DNA of 64,000 nucleotides. It comes from Paralithodes platypus. Its lineage: Eukaryota > Arthropoda > Malacostraca > Decapoda > Lithodidae. The position numbers were made by a program, and so were the translations under genes. The stretch is taken from assembly GCA_032716605.1 (NCBI GenBank), contig CM064492.1:54020131-54084130 (forward strand). Direction: 5' to 3'. A model generated the notes under the pieces. That model was not told the DNA's origin and did no database searches. It saw nothing but the letters and a program-made list of their open reading frames with translations. Shown here piece after piece: positions 50,816-62,199 of the stretch. The stretch's first letter is position 1; each line of letters opens with the position of its first letter.

Positions 50816-50940
50816 TAGAAAGGAGGTAGATTAACAGGAAGAAAACAATTGATTTACATTCAATTGAGTATATTATTAATCGAGTTCCACATAAATCCAT
50901 ATTTGGTCCACTCTTGTTTTCCGTCTGTCAAAAATGTTAC

Positions 50941-51135
50941 TTGTTCAGGCTATACAAAAGTTGGAACCGTAAGCATCAATATTGAATAGAAATGCAATCA
51001 AACTGTAGGCTTCTGATGGATTTTATTCTATGTGTTTATAAATGCTCTCCAACCGAATTTCAGCTTGTAATTCTGCTAAATATCGAACTCTGCAGCACCA
51101 ACTTCCTTATAGCCTGAAACTGGTAAGTGGTCCAT
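50941..51135. mobile_element. family H MITE, decayed copy
   Basis: Left TTCAGGCTATACAAAAGTTG; right CCAACTTCCTTATAGCCTGA and AAGTGGTCCATT. Matches the inverted ends of 5614-5857. The centre has CAATATTGAATAGAAATGCA. Confidence 0.65.
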
Positions 51136-51329
51136 TATAGCGCTATACCCTGGATACTATAGGGTGGTTATATAGGGTAGTTATTACATAGGGTGGTTTA
51201 TAGGGAACTGACAGACAGACAGACAGACAAACAGGGACAGAAATATGACAGACTTGTTTTGTTAGGCTTATCTTCAATAGAAATCGAACACAACCAAATT
51301 TGGATAGTTAAACCTTGTCCTCTACCTCT

Positions 51330-52070
51330 CACCTCATTCTCTTAATAAGACGTTTCACCCCATGCAAGTGTCGATTTTGTTTTCTGGGCGAGCGATTGCA
51401 AGTCTGTAACTTAAAAGAAATCGGCTATCGCCCGGGACATTTTTCTATTGACAAATGAACACATATACATGAAAGGGTCCTGGGTGGAAATGCACACATA
51501 TACATAAAGGGTCCTGGGTGGAAATGAACACATATACAGTACATGAAAGGGTCCTGGGTGGAAATGAACACATATACATGAAAGGGTCCTGGGTGGAAAT
51601 GCACACATATACATGAAAGGGTCCTGGGTGGAAATGTACACATATACATGAAAGGGTCCTGGGTGGAAATGTACACATATACATGAAAGGGTCCTGGGTG
51701 GAAATGTACACATAACATGAAAGGGTCCTGGGTGGAAATGTACACATATACATGAAAGGGTCCTGGGTGGAAATGTACACATATACATGAAAGGGTCCTG
51801 GGTGGAAATGTACACATATACATGAAAGGGTCCTGGGTGGAAATGTACACATATACATGAAAGGGTCCTGGGTGGAAATGTACACATATACATGAAAGGG
51901 TCCTGGGTGGAAATTTGTTCAGTTTGAAGATGGTCTAGGAAGGCGTTTTTGTTAGTCTAGGGGACAAACTAAAATATATTGTTAGAAAATGGCAAAACAA
52001 GCCAACTCTTCAATAGTAATTAAACAAAACAACATAATAACCCCCAAGACGTCGGACCAGGGAGGGTTAA
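51330..52070 (+). mobile_element. family B2 element with internal minisatellite
   Basis: Left: TAAGACGTTTCACCCCATGC, AAGTGTCGATTTTGTTTTCT, GGCGAGCGATTGCAAGTCTG. Right: GAAGATGGTCTAGGAAGGCG, GGGGACAAACTAAAATATAT, CAAGACGTCGGACCAGGGAG, ending TTAA 52067-52070. The middle, where other copies have AAAAATGTACAAATTTATCT, is expanded to a 35-bp array. Confidence 0.75.
51455..51912. repeat. 35-bp minisatellite inside B2 element
   Basis: Thirteen units of about 35 bp: GGAAATGTACACATATACAT and GAAAGGGTCCTGGGT. The unit resembles the B core (ACCGAAAAATGTACAAATTT...GAAGGGGGTCTAGGGGG). Leftmost units carry GAACAC or GCACAC variants, one unit lacks TAT near 51712 and one has an extra AGTAC. Minus-strand CTFPPRTLSCICVHFHPGPF frames are artefacts. 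Confidence 0.93.
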
Positions 52071-52203
52071 TGAACAAAATAGACTGTGCGTGCAATAATT
52101 TCGCATATACAGTACAAATAAAAATAAAATAAAATAAAGCAAATAAATAAATACATATATGTGTTAATGACTCTCTTTCCTCCTCCTCCTCCCCCCCCCC
52201 TCA

Positions 52204-52209
52204 CTCTCA

Positions 52210-52271
<62 letters not shown>
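52204..52271. repeat. (TC)n microsatellite
   Basis: About 30 TC units after a CCTCCTCCTCCCCCC tract. Confidence 0.96.
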
Positions 52272-52276
<5 letters not shown>

Positions 52277-52541
52277 CCCCATGTTTGTTATTCTATCTTT
52301 TTCACTGTTATTTTTATCGAGATCTTTGTTTATTTATATGTTTCTTCCGGATATTTCTTTTAGGGTTCCTTCGCTTCTTTCATTCGCCATTTTCTTTGTT
52401 TTCGTTTTCTATTTCCTGTTCTTTAATATATCACCTTGTATTTCATTTTTATCTATACGGATGAGAGTCGGTTTCATTTCAACTGATTTGTCGATAATTA
52501 ATAGACAAAGAAGAAATGACTATGTCTGCATCATATTATTA

Positions 52542-52542
<1 letters not shown>
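52272..52542. other. AT-rich DNA, nothing recognised
   Basis: T-rich, no ORF with domain features. Confidence 0.4.

Positions 52543-52630
<88 letters not shown>
52542..52630. repeat. (CA)n microsatellite
   Basis: About 43 CA units. Confidence 0.97.
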
Positions 52631-52631
<1 letters not shown>

Positions 52632-52732
52632 ACGACATAAATATGCACAGCCAATATCATTTATCAATAAACACTTGATAATCATGTGATGCCTCGAGAG
52701 AGAGAGAAACATTAAACTCCACACTTTTATAT

Positions 52733-53085
52733 CTAAAGGAGGGATGACCGTATTTATTTACTCATTGATTTATCTTTGTATTATTTTTAGTTTCCTCCCT
52801 AGACTTCTATCAAGCTTAAAAATACACCCGCCCAAGATCCTCCTTCAAGATAAATGTGTAAATTTTTGGATAAAAACAAATTCCGGCCGAAGGCCGGTGC
52901 CTCTTAAATTACAGGCTCGTTATCGCTTGCAAGGAAAAAATCGACACCTACATGACACGAAAAGTCTTAATATTGACAAAAGAATGGGGCGAAAGGCCTT
53001 AAAATCGCCAAACTAATGGGCCGAACGTCTTAAAAATCTGAAAACTAATGGGGCTAAATATGAGGGAGAAGGGGGGCCAGAAGCA
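52733..53085 (-). mobile_element. family B element
   Basis: Starts CTAAAGGAGGGATGACCG; interior TTAGTTTCCTCCCTAGACTT, hairpin TTCCGGCCGAAGGCCGG, AGGCTCGTTATCGCTTGCAA, CGACACCTACATGACACGAA, GGGGCGAAAGGCCTTAAAAT. Ends near GGGGGGCCAGAAGC without its TTAA. Confidence 0.78.
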
Positions 53086-53251
53086 TCAACCATTTCCGCC
53101 CGAGCCTTCACATGTAGTCGGCTTTACACACCGTTTGCACAGTTGCCCACGTAAATACTGTTCCTCTCCGCTTTTCTTATATACCTGGAAATATAACGCG
53201 CATGATTGAATTAACGAATGTAGATTCTTAGGCAGTGGTTAACTCATCTGA

Positions 53252-53652
53252 TTAAGGGGAGAGGAGCCGTTTTTCAGGTCCCCTTTCTTCCTCATGCTTA
53301 TCCCCATTAGTTTTGAGATTTTAAGACGTTTGCCCCATTAGTTTGTCGATTTCAAGACCTTTCGCCCCATTTATTTGTCAATATTTAGACCTTTCGTGCC
53401 CTTTAGGTGTCGATTTTTTTCCTGGCGAGCTATAGCGACCCTGTAATTATGGAGGAACCGGCCTTCGGACATGACATTTTTCTACCGAACAATTTACAAA
53501 TTAATCTCGTAGGGGATATAATGGATATTTTATTTTATTATTATTTTTTTTTTTAAAAAGTTCGATGGAGTTCTAGGGGGGAAACACAAAAATGTATTTA
53601 GTTATTAACATATAAATATATAGACCTCCCAAAATATCCACTGTCGTCTTAA
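53252..53652 (+). mobile_element. family B TTAA element
   Basis: 401 bp from TTAAGGGGAGAGGAGCCG to a worn ACTGTCGTCTTAA. The excess length comes from an expanded A/T run near 53530-53565. Three TTAAGAC-type internal repeats, hairpin remnant ACCGGCCTTCGG. The closing TTAA is shared with the next element. Confidence 0.8.
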
Positions 53653-53861
53653 CCCTTTCCAGCTCCAATACGCATTTCTGTTTTGTTTCTGGCTACTATT
53701 AGACAATTTTATTCAGATTAGGAAGGGTATATGGAAGTCAGAGGGTTGATTGAGAGAGTCTTTACCTTTTTAATACCCACATATCCTTCCTAAGCTGCAT
53801 AAAATCGTCTAATGATAGCCAAAATAAACTGCTAAAACGCGTCAGAGCTTCAAAGGGTTAA
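53649..53861. mobile_element. family A TTAA-flanked MITE
   Basis: 213 bp, TTAACCCTTTCCAGCTCC to GAGCTTCAAAGGGTTAA. Internal arms ATTAGACAATTTTATTCAGA / CTGCATAAAATCGTCTAATG and AGGAAGGGTATATGG / CCACATATCCTTCCT. Confidence 0.82.
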
Positions 53862-53989
53862 GTCAATGATAAGTAAATACCCTAATGACGCACATAGAGT
53901 CATCGTGCGCCTAAGGGTTAATAGAACACACACTCGCTATACATCTGCTATTACATATATAGAATTATAAACATACAATCCACGTTTGT

Positions 53990-54293
53990 TTTCTCTATTT
54001 CTTCTCCCCCCCACTGTCTGTTTGTCTATGTATATTTATTTATTTTTTCTACCCCCCTGCCTCCTCTCCTCTCAGTTACCCCTCCCCCCTCTCTCTCCCA
54101 TCCACTACCCCCCTCTTTCTTGCTCCGCTACCCTCCCTCTATGTCTCCCTTTAACCCCCTTCTCTTCCTCTCCCCTACCCCTCTCTCCCTTTCCTCTACA
54201 ACCTCACCTCTCCGCTACACCCCGCTCATTTTTCTCTCCCCCCTCCCCCTCCCCCTCCCCCTCCCTCTCCTCTCCCCCCTTTCTCTCTCATGA
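53990..54293. repeat. C/T-rich low-complexity tract
   Basis: Polypyrimidine with CCCCTCCCCCTCCC runs. Proline/serine frames have no domain. Confidence 0.8.
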
Positions 54294-54385
54294 GCGGGGT
54301 ACGAGAGGCTTCACTTGATTGGCAGCGCAGGCACAACCCCAACTTAATGAGATTTTAAAGTTAATTAATATTTTGGGTTGGTTGT

Positions 54386-54432
54386 GAGATGTGAGAGAGA
54401 GAGAGAGAGAGAGCGAGAGCGAGAGAGAGAGA
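54386..54432. repeat. (GA)n microsatellite
   Basis: GAGAGA with GCGAGAGC interruptions. Confidence 0.9.
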
Positions 54433-54474
54433 CCTTGTTTTGGTTATAATGCTGGGTAGGGGGTTCCTTGCTAA

Positions 54475-55040
54475 TGTTTTGTATTGTTTGTTTGTTTGTT
54501 GTATTTGTCATCCATGTTGTTGTTCTAGTTACTTTGCTTGGATGTTTGCTATTATTGTTGTATTTTTGTCTATATTGTTGTTTTTGTCATTCTTGTTTTG
54601 CTTGGAAGGCTATTGTATTTGTTGTCCCTATTGTTGTTTTTCTCATTCTTGTTTTGTTTGAAAGGCAATTGTATTCTTTTAATATAGTGTTGTTTTTGTC
54701 ATTCTTGTTTTGTTTGAAAGGCTATTGTACTCTTTTAATATAGTGTTGTTTTTGTCATTCTTGTTTCCCTTGGAATGAGGGCGGGGATGCTTGCTTTTCT
54801 TGTTGCAATTGTTAATGTTGTTTTTGTTTTTTGCGTGTATTTGTTCATCTTGTTTTCATTAGAACTGGCTTGCTTTTATGGTGGCCATAGTTTGTTGTTT
54901 TTGTCGTGTTATTAATTCGTGTAGTTGTTTTGGTCGTTTTGTTATTCCATTTATTGGAATTGTTTTTGTTGCTTTGTCACCTAATTTTATGTAGTTGTTT
55001 TTTGTTGTGTTCATACTCCCTTTCCAATACAGTATTTCTT
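54475..55040. repeat. TTGTTTTTG-rich degenerate repeat
   Basis: About four ~60-bp units at 54565-54770 (GTTTTTGTCATTCTTGTTTT, GGCTATTGTA-TCTTTTAATA). The remainder to 55040 is TTGTT-rich. The hydrophobic frames (FVVFVIHVVVLV) result from T-rich composition. Confidence 0.7.
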
Positions 55041-55062
55041 TCTGTTGTAACTGCAACAAAGC

Positions 55063-55412
55063 TTAATGGGGGTCACCGGCTTTTTTTTTTATCTTTCTCT
55101 CCTTTTCTCTCTTTCCCTGGCTTGTATCCATTCGGCCCCATTCAGCCAACTGTTTTAAGACGTTTATCCCCATCCAGGTGTCGATTTCTTCCTGGCGAGC
55201 GATAGCGAGCCAGCATTGTATCGAAAAATGTACAAATTTAGCTTGCTGTCAAAAACAAATATATACATGCTGGCTCGCTACCGCTCGCCAGGAAAAATTG
55301 ACACCTGGATGGGGGTAAACGTCTTAAAACAGTAGGCTGAATGGGGCCGAATGGATACAAGCCAAAGAGAGAGGGAGATACAGAGAAAAAAAAGCGAGGT
55401 GGGCTCCCTTAA
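55063..55412 (-). mobile_element. family C foldback TTAA element
   Basis: 350 bp in reverse orientation: TTAATGGGGGTCACCGGC to AGCGAGGTGGGCTCCCTTAA. Arms CCATCCAGGTGTCGATTTCT / AAAATTGACACCTGGATGGG. Centre hairpin deleted (GTATCGAAAAATGTACAAAT retained). Its last TTAA starts the next family A copy. Confidence 0.85.
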
Positions 55413-55637
55413 CCATTTCCGTACTGGCAACAGTTTTTTTTTTATTTGATTCTAGTCAAATTTAGAGGACTTTCTGAAGTTTAGGAAAGATACGTGGTCG
55501 TTAAAAAGGGGTGATTCAGAGGTAGTGGTTGCAGCCTTTCAATGACTAGTGGTTGCAGCCTTTCAATGACTAGAGGTCCTTCCTAAACTGTATACAATCG
55601 TCCAATAGTGACCAGAATATAATGAAAAGGATGTTAA
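55409..55637. mobile_element. family A MITE with internal duplication
   Basis: TTAACCATTTCCGTACTGG on the left; AATACAATCGTCCAATAGTG and AATGAAAAGGATGTTAA on the right (last ~15 bp deleted or replaced). GCCTTTCAATGACTAG is duplicated in the centre. Confidence 0.72.
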
Positions 55638-55663
55638 GGGATTCAAATTACCGCCAGCCGGAA
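55638..55663 (+). repeat. family F motif
   Basis: GGATTCAAATTACCGCCAGC, as at the edges of the arrays ending at 15936 and 26324. Confidence 0.5.
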
Positions 55664-55723
55664 ATAAATGGACTATAGTTGTCGTTGTTGTTGTTGTAGG
55701 TAGCAATATAAGACTTTCAAAGC

Positions 55724-56020
55724 TTAAGGGGAGATTTTAACTTATGGGATTTGTTTCTGGATCCCCTTCTCCCTTATATTTAGCCCCATTAGTTTTCATA
55801 TTTTAAAATGTTCGCGTTATTAGTTCGGCAATTTTAAAACCTTTGTGCCATTTAGGTGTCGATTGTAACCTGGCGAGCGATAGCGAGCCTGTAATTAAGG
55901 AGTAATCGGCCTTCGGCCGGGAAAATTTTCTACCGAAAAATGTACACCTTTAAATCGAAGGAGGGTGTTGGGGGTATATTGTTAAAAGCTTGATAGAGAT
56001 CTAAAAATCCCTCCCCCCCA
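55724..56020 (+). mobile_element. family B element, right end lost
   Basis: TTAAGGGGAGATTTTAAC, GGATCCCCTTCTCCCTTATA, AGGTGTCGATTGTAACCTGG, CGAGCGATAGCGAGCCTGTA, hairpin CGGCCTTCGGCCG, CTACCGAAAAATGTACACC, AAGCTTGATAGAGATCTAAA. Breaks off in a CCCCACACC repeat (56020-56040). 56040-56240 not assigned. Confidence 0.8.
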
Positions 56021-56234
56021 CACCCCACACCCCACACCAAAAAAGAAAAAGAACAAAATCGCTATAATTCACCAGATATCCCCGCTAAAAAGTACCGTTT
56101 GACCAGGAATTTTGAGTCTGTGTCGAAAATGTAGGTAAAAGTATAAAGTAGCTACGAGGTGTAAAGGGTTATCCCTCAATACCTTCACCTGAACGGACAT
56201 GACCTGTAGTCCTATCAATGATCGCCTACGCTGA

Positions 56235-56239
<5 letters not shown>

Positions 56240-56312
<73 letters not shown>
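56240..56312. repeat. (GT)n microsatellite
   Basis: About 36 GT units; further GTAT-rich DNA to 56400. Confidence 0.96.
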
Positions 56313-56317
<5 letters not shown>

Positions 56318-56530
56318 GTATGTGTTGTATGTACAGTATATGTATGTGTGTGATATGTATGTGGTTTGTGTGATATATATGTGTGTGTGAGTGAGTGTGT
56401 ATTTTTCTCCTATTTCTTCCGTTCCCTGGCTGTTTAATTAAGGTGGAACGCCCTGGAGGAAGTTTGTGCAATTTCTCATCAAGGGGGCGGGCGGGGAACG
56501 TTTTTACCCGACTGTACCCGCCCGTGACTG

Positions 56531-56639
<109 letters not shown>

Positions 56640-57129
56640 TACAGATATTAAGGGTAGATGAGACACCGGTATAGACGCTTATTAGCTTATACATAAACAT
56701 TCCCGATATGACCCCTACAATATAGTCTCATAATAAAGAGAAGGGTACGTAACCTAAAACAGAAAATATATATGCATAATTATACTATAAACAACCTTCA
56801 ACAACTACAAAACCAGCAATCTTATAACTTTAGATAATACAGATACAATCAAGAGAGAGAGAGAGAGAGGGAGAGGATGAGGGAGTGTGTGTGTGTGTGT
56901 CCCAGGAGGAAAGGTCATAACTTTGGGATATGATAAAACAAGGTATTGTAAGACTAAAAAGTTCTATAAGACATATTCCGAATCTCAACCAGCATTGATA
57001 TATTGCCTAGTCACTAGTGCCTCCCACACCTCCATCTTAGTGCTATTATTTGACAATGTTATTTTATAGATATTATAATTATGTAAGTTACAAAATGATT
57101 AGAGACATATTAGCTCACTTTGGACCAGT

Positions 57130-57357
57130 AGGAAACTATATGACATGGAAGACTCCATTACAGTGATGCAGGGGAGGACATTACATAAAACCTATATGAC
57201 ATGGAAGACTCCATTACAGTGATGCAGGGGAGGACATTACATAAAACCTATATGACATGGAAGACTCCATTACAGTGATGCAGGGGAGGACATTACATAA
57301 AACCTATATGACATGGAAGACTCCATTACAGTGATGCAGGGGAGGACATTACAAAAC
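57130..57357. repeat. 56-bp minisatellite, four units
   Basis: Units of 56 bp: CCTATATGACATGGAAGACT, CCATTACAGTGATGCAGGGG, AGGACATTACATAAAA. Essentially identical copies. Confidence 0.95.
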
Positions 57358-57480
57358 CTTCAATATCTTTTTAACGGTTGAGATTTATACTTATTATTAT
57401 AGAAAATGTTATGCTTAGAATACCTTGTTTTATAATTTCCAAAAGTTATGACCGTTCCTCGTGCGATACTCTGTATACGG

Positions 57481-57485
<5 letters not shown>

Positions 57486-57562
<77 letters not shown>
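57486..57562. repeat. (TA)n microsatellite
   Basis: About 35 TA units directly before the LINE fragment. Confidence 0.96.
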
Positions 57563-57574
57563 TATTGTATATTT

Positions 57575-57875
57575 GTATATACTCAGGGACATACCCCACT
57601 CGCCGACACGAGAGAGAGCCCGAACAGAAACAAAATTTAAATTTCCTACTCTCAGGGTCTGGGACCACTTTCGCGTTCCAGCTGAGATCTGGAACTCTCT
57701 CCCTGACTCCATCTTCCCCTCATCCTATAACTTAAATTGTTTCAAACTCCGAGTGTCCAGGCATTTGGGCTCGAGCGTTTCTTGATTTTGGCCCTGTCAC
57801 TCTCTCAACTCTGGGGAAGGCACTCGTCACAGGCAGTTCTGCCTTTTGTCTCCCTCATCCACATAGAAAGTATAT
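57575..57875 (+). pseudogene. jockey-like LINE C-terminus and 3' UTR
   Basis: Encodes TLRVWDHFRVPAEIWNSLPD and NCFKLRVSRHLGSSVS then TGA-equivalent stop at 57783-57785. It parallels the end of the RT at 20316-20440 (ELWNSLPESVFPSS, NCFKLRVSRHFGSNVP). The 3' UTR also matches (TTGATTTTGGCCCTGTCACT, CCTTTTGTCTCCCTCATCCA, CACATAGAAA). Poly-A is absent; a TA-rich tract follows. Confidence 0.82.
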
Positions 57876-57877
57876 AT

Positions 57878-57888
57878 ACAGTATATAC

Positions 57889-57947
<59 letters not shown>

Positions 57948-57968
57948 TTATATATATATATATATGTA
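57878..57968. repeat. (TA)n microsatellite
   Basis: Imperfect TA repeats. 57970-58180 is AT-rich DNA with TATATACAGTA motifs and nothing else recognised. Confidence 0.95.
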
Positions 57969-58182
57969 TATTAATGAGTAACTGGTTGTAGTGGAGGGGA
58001 TAAAGGACAACCAGCCACTACGTAAATACTATATCTATATACTGTACATATCTATCAATCTATACACTTGTATATATTTATGGTCAATGTATAAATTACA
58101 CATAATATTATAGCCAGCCATCGTTCCATATACAGTATATATATATTGAATTATATAAATAATACTAATTTACTTACCCATA

Positions 58183-58275
58183 TAAGAACATAACAGGGAA
58201 AATGGATATCTGCAAAAGGGCTACTGGCCCAAACGAGGCAGATCCCTACATCCCTATTAGTTCTTCCAAGACTAC
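58183..58275 (+). repeat. dispersed repeat family I
   Basis: ATAAGAACATAACAGGGAAA, TACTGGCCCAAACGAGGCAG, ATCCCTACATCCCTATTAG. Compare 15036-15110 and 63147-63207. Confidence 0.5.
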
Positions 58276-58299
58276 TTCCCACTACAACCAATAGGCTTT

Positions 58300-59042
58300 C
58301 CGAGACACTTAATCTATTTTATAGCTACCTCAGAACATGTCTCACTTCATACTACAACCTCTACACTTCATCTATTTTATAGCTACCTCAGAACAGGTCC
58401 CACTTCATACTCCAACCTCTACACTTCATCTATTTTATAGCTACCTCAGAACATGTCCCACTTCATACTACAACCTCTACACTTCATCTATTTTATAGCT
58501 ACTTCAGAACATGTCCCACTTCATACTACAACCTCTACACTTCATCTATTTTATAGCTACCTCAGAACATGTCCCACTTCATACTACAACCTCTACACTT
58601 CATCTATTTTATAGCTACCTCAGAACATGTCCCACTTCATACTACAACCTCTACACTTCATCTATTTTATAGCTACCTCAGAACATGTCTCACTTCATAC
58701 TACAACCTCTACACTTCATCTATTTTATAGCTACCTCAGAACAGGTCCCACTTCATACTCCAACCTCTACACTTCATCTATTTTATAGCTACCTCAGAAC
58801 ATTTCCCACTTCATACTACAACCTCTACACTTCATCTATTTTATAGCTACCTCAGAACATGTCTCACTTCATACTACAACCTCTACACTTCATCTATTTT
58901 ATAGCTACCTCAGAACATGTCCCACTTCATACTACAACCTCTACACTTCATCTATTTTATAGCTACCTCAGAACATATCCCACTTCATACTACAACCTCT
59001 ACACTTCATCTATTTTATAGGTATCTAAGAACATCTCCCAAT
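58300..59042. repeat. 58-bp minisatellite
   Basis: About 12.5 units of 58 bp: AGCTACCTCAGAACATGTCC, CACTTCATACTACAACCTCT, ACACTTCATCTATTTTAT. Variants (CAGGTCC, CATGTCTC, CATACTCC) repeat in the same order near 58380 and 58740, hinting at multi-unit duplication. Confidence 0.95.
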
Positions 59043-59094
59043 AAAACCTACAGTATATCGCCGATACTTCATCTATCTTATAGCTACGGTACCT

Positions 59095-59286
59095 AATATT
59101 ATTGTCTATCAGTCTTCCCAGTAGTCTATCATGTATCCATCTAATATCCATCTAGCATCTATCCATATAGTATCCATCTAGTATTAATAATCTATCCATC
59201 TATCATCTATTCAACTATTACGATATCTATATAATATCTATCATATATCCATATATAATATATCCTCTATCCATCTAGTATCTACC

Positions 59287-59347
<61 letters not shown>

Positions 59348-59912
59348 CTACCATTTATCCCTCTGGTATCTGTCATCTATCCATCTACTATCTATCATAT
59401 ATCTATGTAGTATCTATTCATCTAGTATATATCATCTACCCATTTAGTATCTATGTCAAGTACCCCGTATCCACACATGGCATCTATCTATCCATCTCGA
59501 GTTAACTATATCTACCCGAATGTATCTACATATCCCCCAATCTTTATCCATCTGGTTAAATATGTGTATCGATTTATCTATCAATATATCGACCCATCTA
59601 TCCATCAATCTATAATGTATCAATATATCCATGCACTTATCTATATATATCTATCCATCCACCTATCTATATCTATCTGTCTATGCACCTATACAGTATA
59701 CTACAGTATATATATCTGTCCATCCACCTATCAATATCTATCTATCTATCCACCTACCTACCTATATCTATCTGTCTGTGCACCTATATATATCTATATA
59801 TCCATCCACCTATCAATACCTATCTGTCCATCCACCTATCTATATCTATCTGTCCATCCACCTATCTATATCTATCTATCTATCCACCTATCTATATATA
59901 TCTGTCCATGCA

Positions 59913-59955
<43 letters not shown>

Positions 59956-60062
59956 ATCCATCCATCTATCTATATATATCTGTCTATCCACCTATATATA
60001 TATCCATCCACCTATCAATATCTATCTGTCCATGCACTTATTTATACTTATATATATGTATG

Positions 60063-60135
<73 letters not shown>

Positions 60136-60395
60136 ATCCACCCATCTATCTCTCTATCAATCAATCCATCCACCCACCTATCTCTCTATCAATCTATCCA
60201 TCCACCCATCTATCTCTCTATCAATCAATCCATCCACCCATCTATCTCTCTATCAATCTATCCATCCACCTAACATTACCATTATTCATTCATCCATCTA
60301 TCCATCTCTCCATTTATCTATCCATCCACCTGACATTACCATTATCCACTCTATCCATGTATCCACCTCCCATTACCTTCATCCACCCTGGCACC
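59095..60395. repeat. ATCT/ATCC tetranucleotide-rich region with (TA)n
   Basis: 1.3 kb of CTATCTAT, CCATCCAC and TAGTATCTAT with pure (TA)n at 59291-59343, 59928-59952 and 60064-60132. At 60140-60270 a 38-bp-like unit (CATCCACCCATCTATCTCTC, TATCAATCAATC) repeats. The isoleucine/tyrosine frames are artefacts. Confidence 0.94.
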
Positions 60396-60452
60396 AGCAT
60401 CACGGGTCACTCACCTGAGGGAGAGAGAGGTAGGTATTAGTAATCAATAGTT

Positions 60453-60495
60453 AGGTGTGTGTGTGTGTAAGTGGTTGTGTGTGTGTGTGTGTGTG

Positions 60496-60538
<43 letters not shown>

Positions 60539-60620
60539 GTGCATGTGTGTAAGTGGTAGTGTGTGTGTGTAGGTGTGTGAACGTGTCTGTGTGTGTGTGT
60601 TTGTGTACGTAGGCAGATTA
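60453..60620. repeat. (GT)n microsatellites, interrupted
   Basis: GT tracts separated by AAGTG and CGTGTC. The flanking TATTA(G/A)TAATCAATAGT motif occurs at 60436 and 60644. Confidence 0.93.
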
Positions 60621-60824
60621 ATAAATATAAATAGAGTCAAGTATTAATAATCAATAGTAAGGTAGGCGTGTGGTGAGCTAGACCGTGTGTTCGTATGTCT
60701 GTATGTACACGTATGAGATCCCACCAGTTATACAAGGAACAGGCAGTATAGGACAGACTTTGCGGTCCATTTCGGGGTGTGCATCCAGGTTGAAAGAATG
60801 AAAGTGAAACAGAGACGAACAGAA

Positions 60825-60846
60825 AGACACACACACACACACACGT

Positions 60847-60940
<94 letters not shown>
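60825..60940. repeat. (AC)n then (GA)n microsatellite
   Basis: Short (AC)n 60828-60844 and (GA)n 60850-60937. Confidence 0.96.
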
Positions 60941-61067
60941 GTGCATAAGCAATCAATAGTTAGTTAAGGTTGAGAGAGAGAGAGTTTTCTACTACGTGTT
61001 ATTATCATTCAGGGGATGCTGTATTCCTAGTCATGGTCTGCCGATAATATTTACTATTTGGTTATCT

Positions 61068-61158
61068 CGGTAGTAGTAGTAGCAATAATAATTATTATTA
61101 TAATAATAATAATGATAATGATGATGATGATGATGATAATAAAACAAATACCAATAAC

Positions 61159-61193
<35 letters not shown>

Positions 61194-61258
61194 TAACAAT
61201 AATAATAATAATAATAACAATAATAATAATAACAATAATAGTACAATAATAATAATAA
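61068..61258. repeat. AAT/ATG trinucleotide-rich microsatellite
   Basis: (AGT), (AAT), (ATG) and (AAC) triplets, about 190 bp. Confidence 0.95.
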
Positions 61259-61316
61259 ACTACCTAGATATTACCAACGTCGGTCACTTGAACAAAATAA
61301 TAAATAAATCTCCCCT

Positions 61317-61720
61317 CAGTTGTTGATGTTGTTGTTGTTCCCCAAGCTGCCTGGCCGAACAGCCCCAAGGTCCCGAGCAAGGCCAAGGCCATAACCGAGC
61401 GCCCCACAGAACCCTCCCTGCCGACCACAATAAAGCCTGGGTGACCGAAGACACTCCATGGCGGGGAGCTGAAGAGGGTGCGGAAACGCCCGCGAAACCA
61501 AAGCCCCACCCAGGGCCCTGTGCCCCTCAGCAATTATGAAGAGAAAGTTAAGGGGCAAAGGAAAAATGTGACGCTTTGGCTTCCAATCTTGGTAGATTGG
61601 GAGGTCAATCCACGGAAGAGACGCCGTCACTTGAGATCTAGAAAATATATAAGTAAAAGGAACAGTCAGAGTAAGCTATGGGTATGGCAGAGATCGCTCA
61701 GTTCTCACTCTGATAGACCA
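61317..61720 (-). mobile_element. retroposon R, long copy
   Basis: Reverse-oriented copy of 17720-18134: (TTG)n at the left is the (AAC)n tail, followed by TTCCCCAAGCTGCCTGGCCG, GGCCAAGGCCATAACCGAGC, CCATGGCGGGGAGCTGAAGA and TCTTGGTAGATTGGGAGGTC. Sequence 61720-61880 continues beyond the other copy with the stem-like CCCCTTTCGGGG and GCCGCCTTTGGCGGGG, perhaps more of a longer element. Confidence 0.75.
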
Positions 61721-61879
61721 GCCCATCACCACATGACTAGAACCCAATCCTCTCAGCATCAGCTAGGAAAGGCCATAGAAAGCCGCCTTTGGCGGGGGGA
61801 TAGCTCCCCTATTTCAACCCCTTTCGGGGTTGGGCACCCGCGATCTCTCCTCAGTAATAAGAGTAATCGAACAACGGTT

Positions 61880-61927
61880 ACATAGATAGATACAGTAAAT
61901 ATATCATACACAAACACACACACACAC

Positions 61928-61993
<66 letters not shown>

Positions 61994-62110
61994 TAGATAG
62001 AGAGAGACAGAGAGAGAGAGAGAGTGTGTGTGTGTGTGTGAGAAAGAGAGATAGAGTGTGTGTGAGTGTGTGAGAGTGAGTGAGTGGGAAAGAGAGAGCG
62101 CGAGAGAGTT
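61880..62110. repeat. compound (CA)n, (TA)n, (GA)n, (GT)n
   Basis: (CA)n 61911-61927, (TA)n 61930-61992, GATA/GAGA and GTGAGA tracts to 62105. Confidence 0.95.
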
Positions 62111-62199
62111 TGTATAAGTTTGTATCCACACCATGGTATTGTACTGTATGTTAGGCAGGAAACATAGTGTGCTATACAACCGTTACTTGGTCATAGTAC

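Noticed and set aside
54440..54743. Hydrophobic 73- and 91-aa frames as small membrane proteins
   Set aside because: T-rich degenerate repeat; hydrophobicity follows from TTT/GTT codons, and both overlapping frames look alike.
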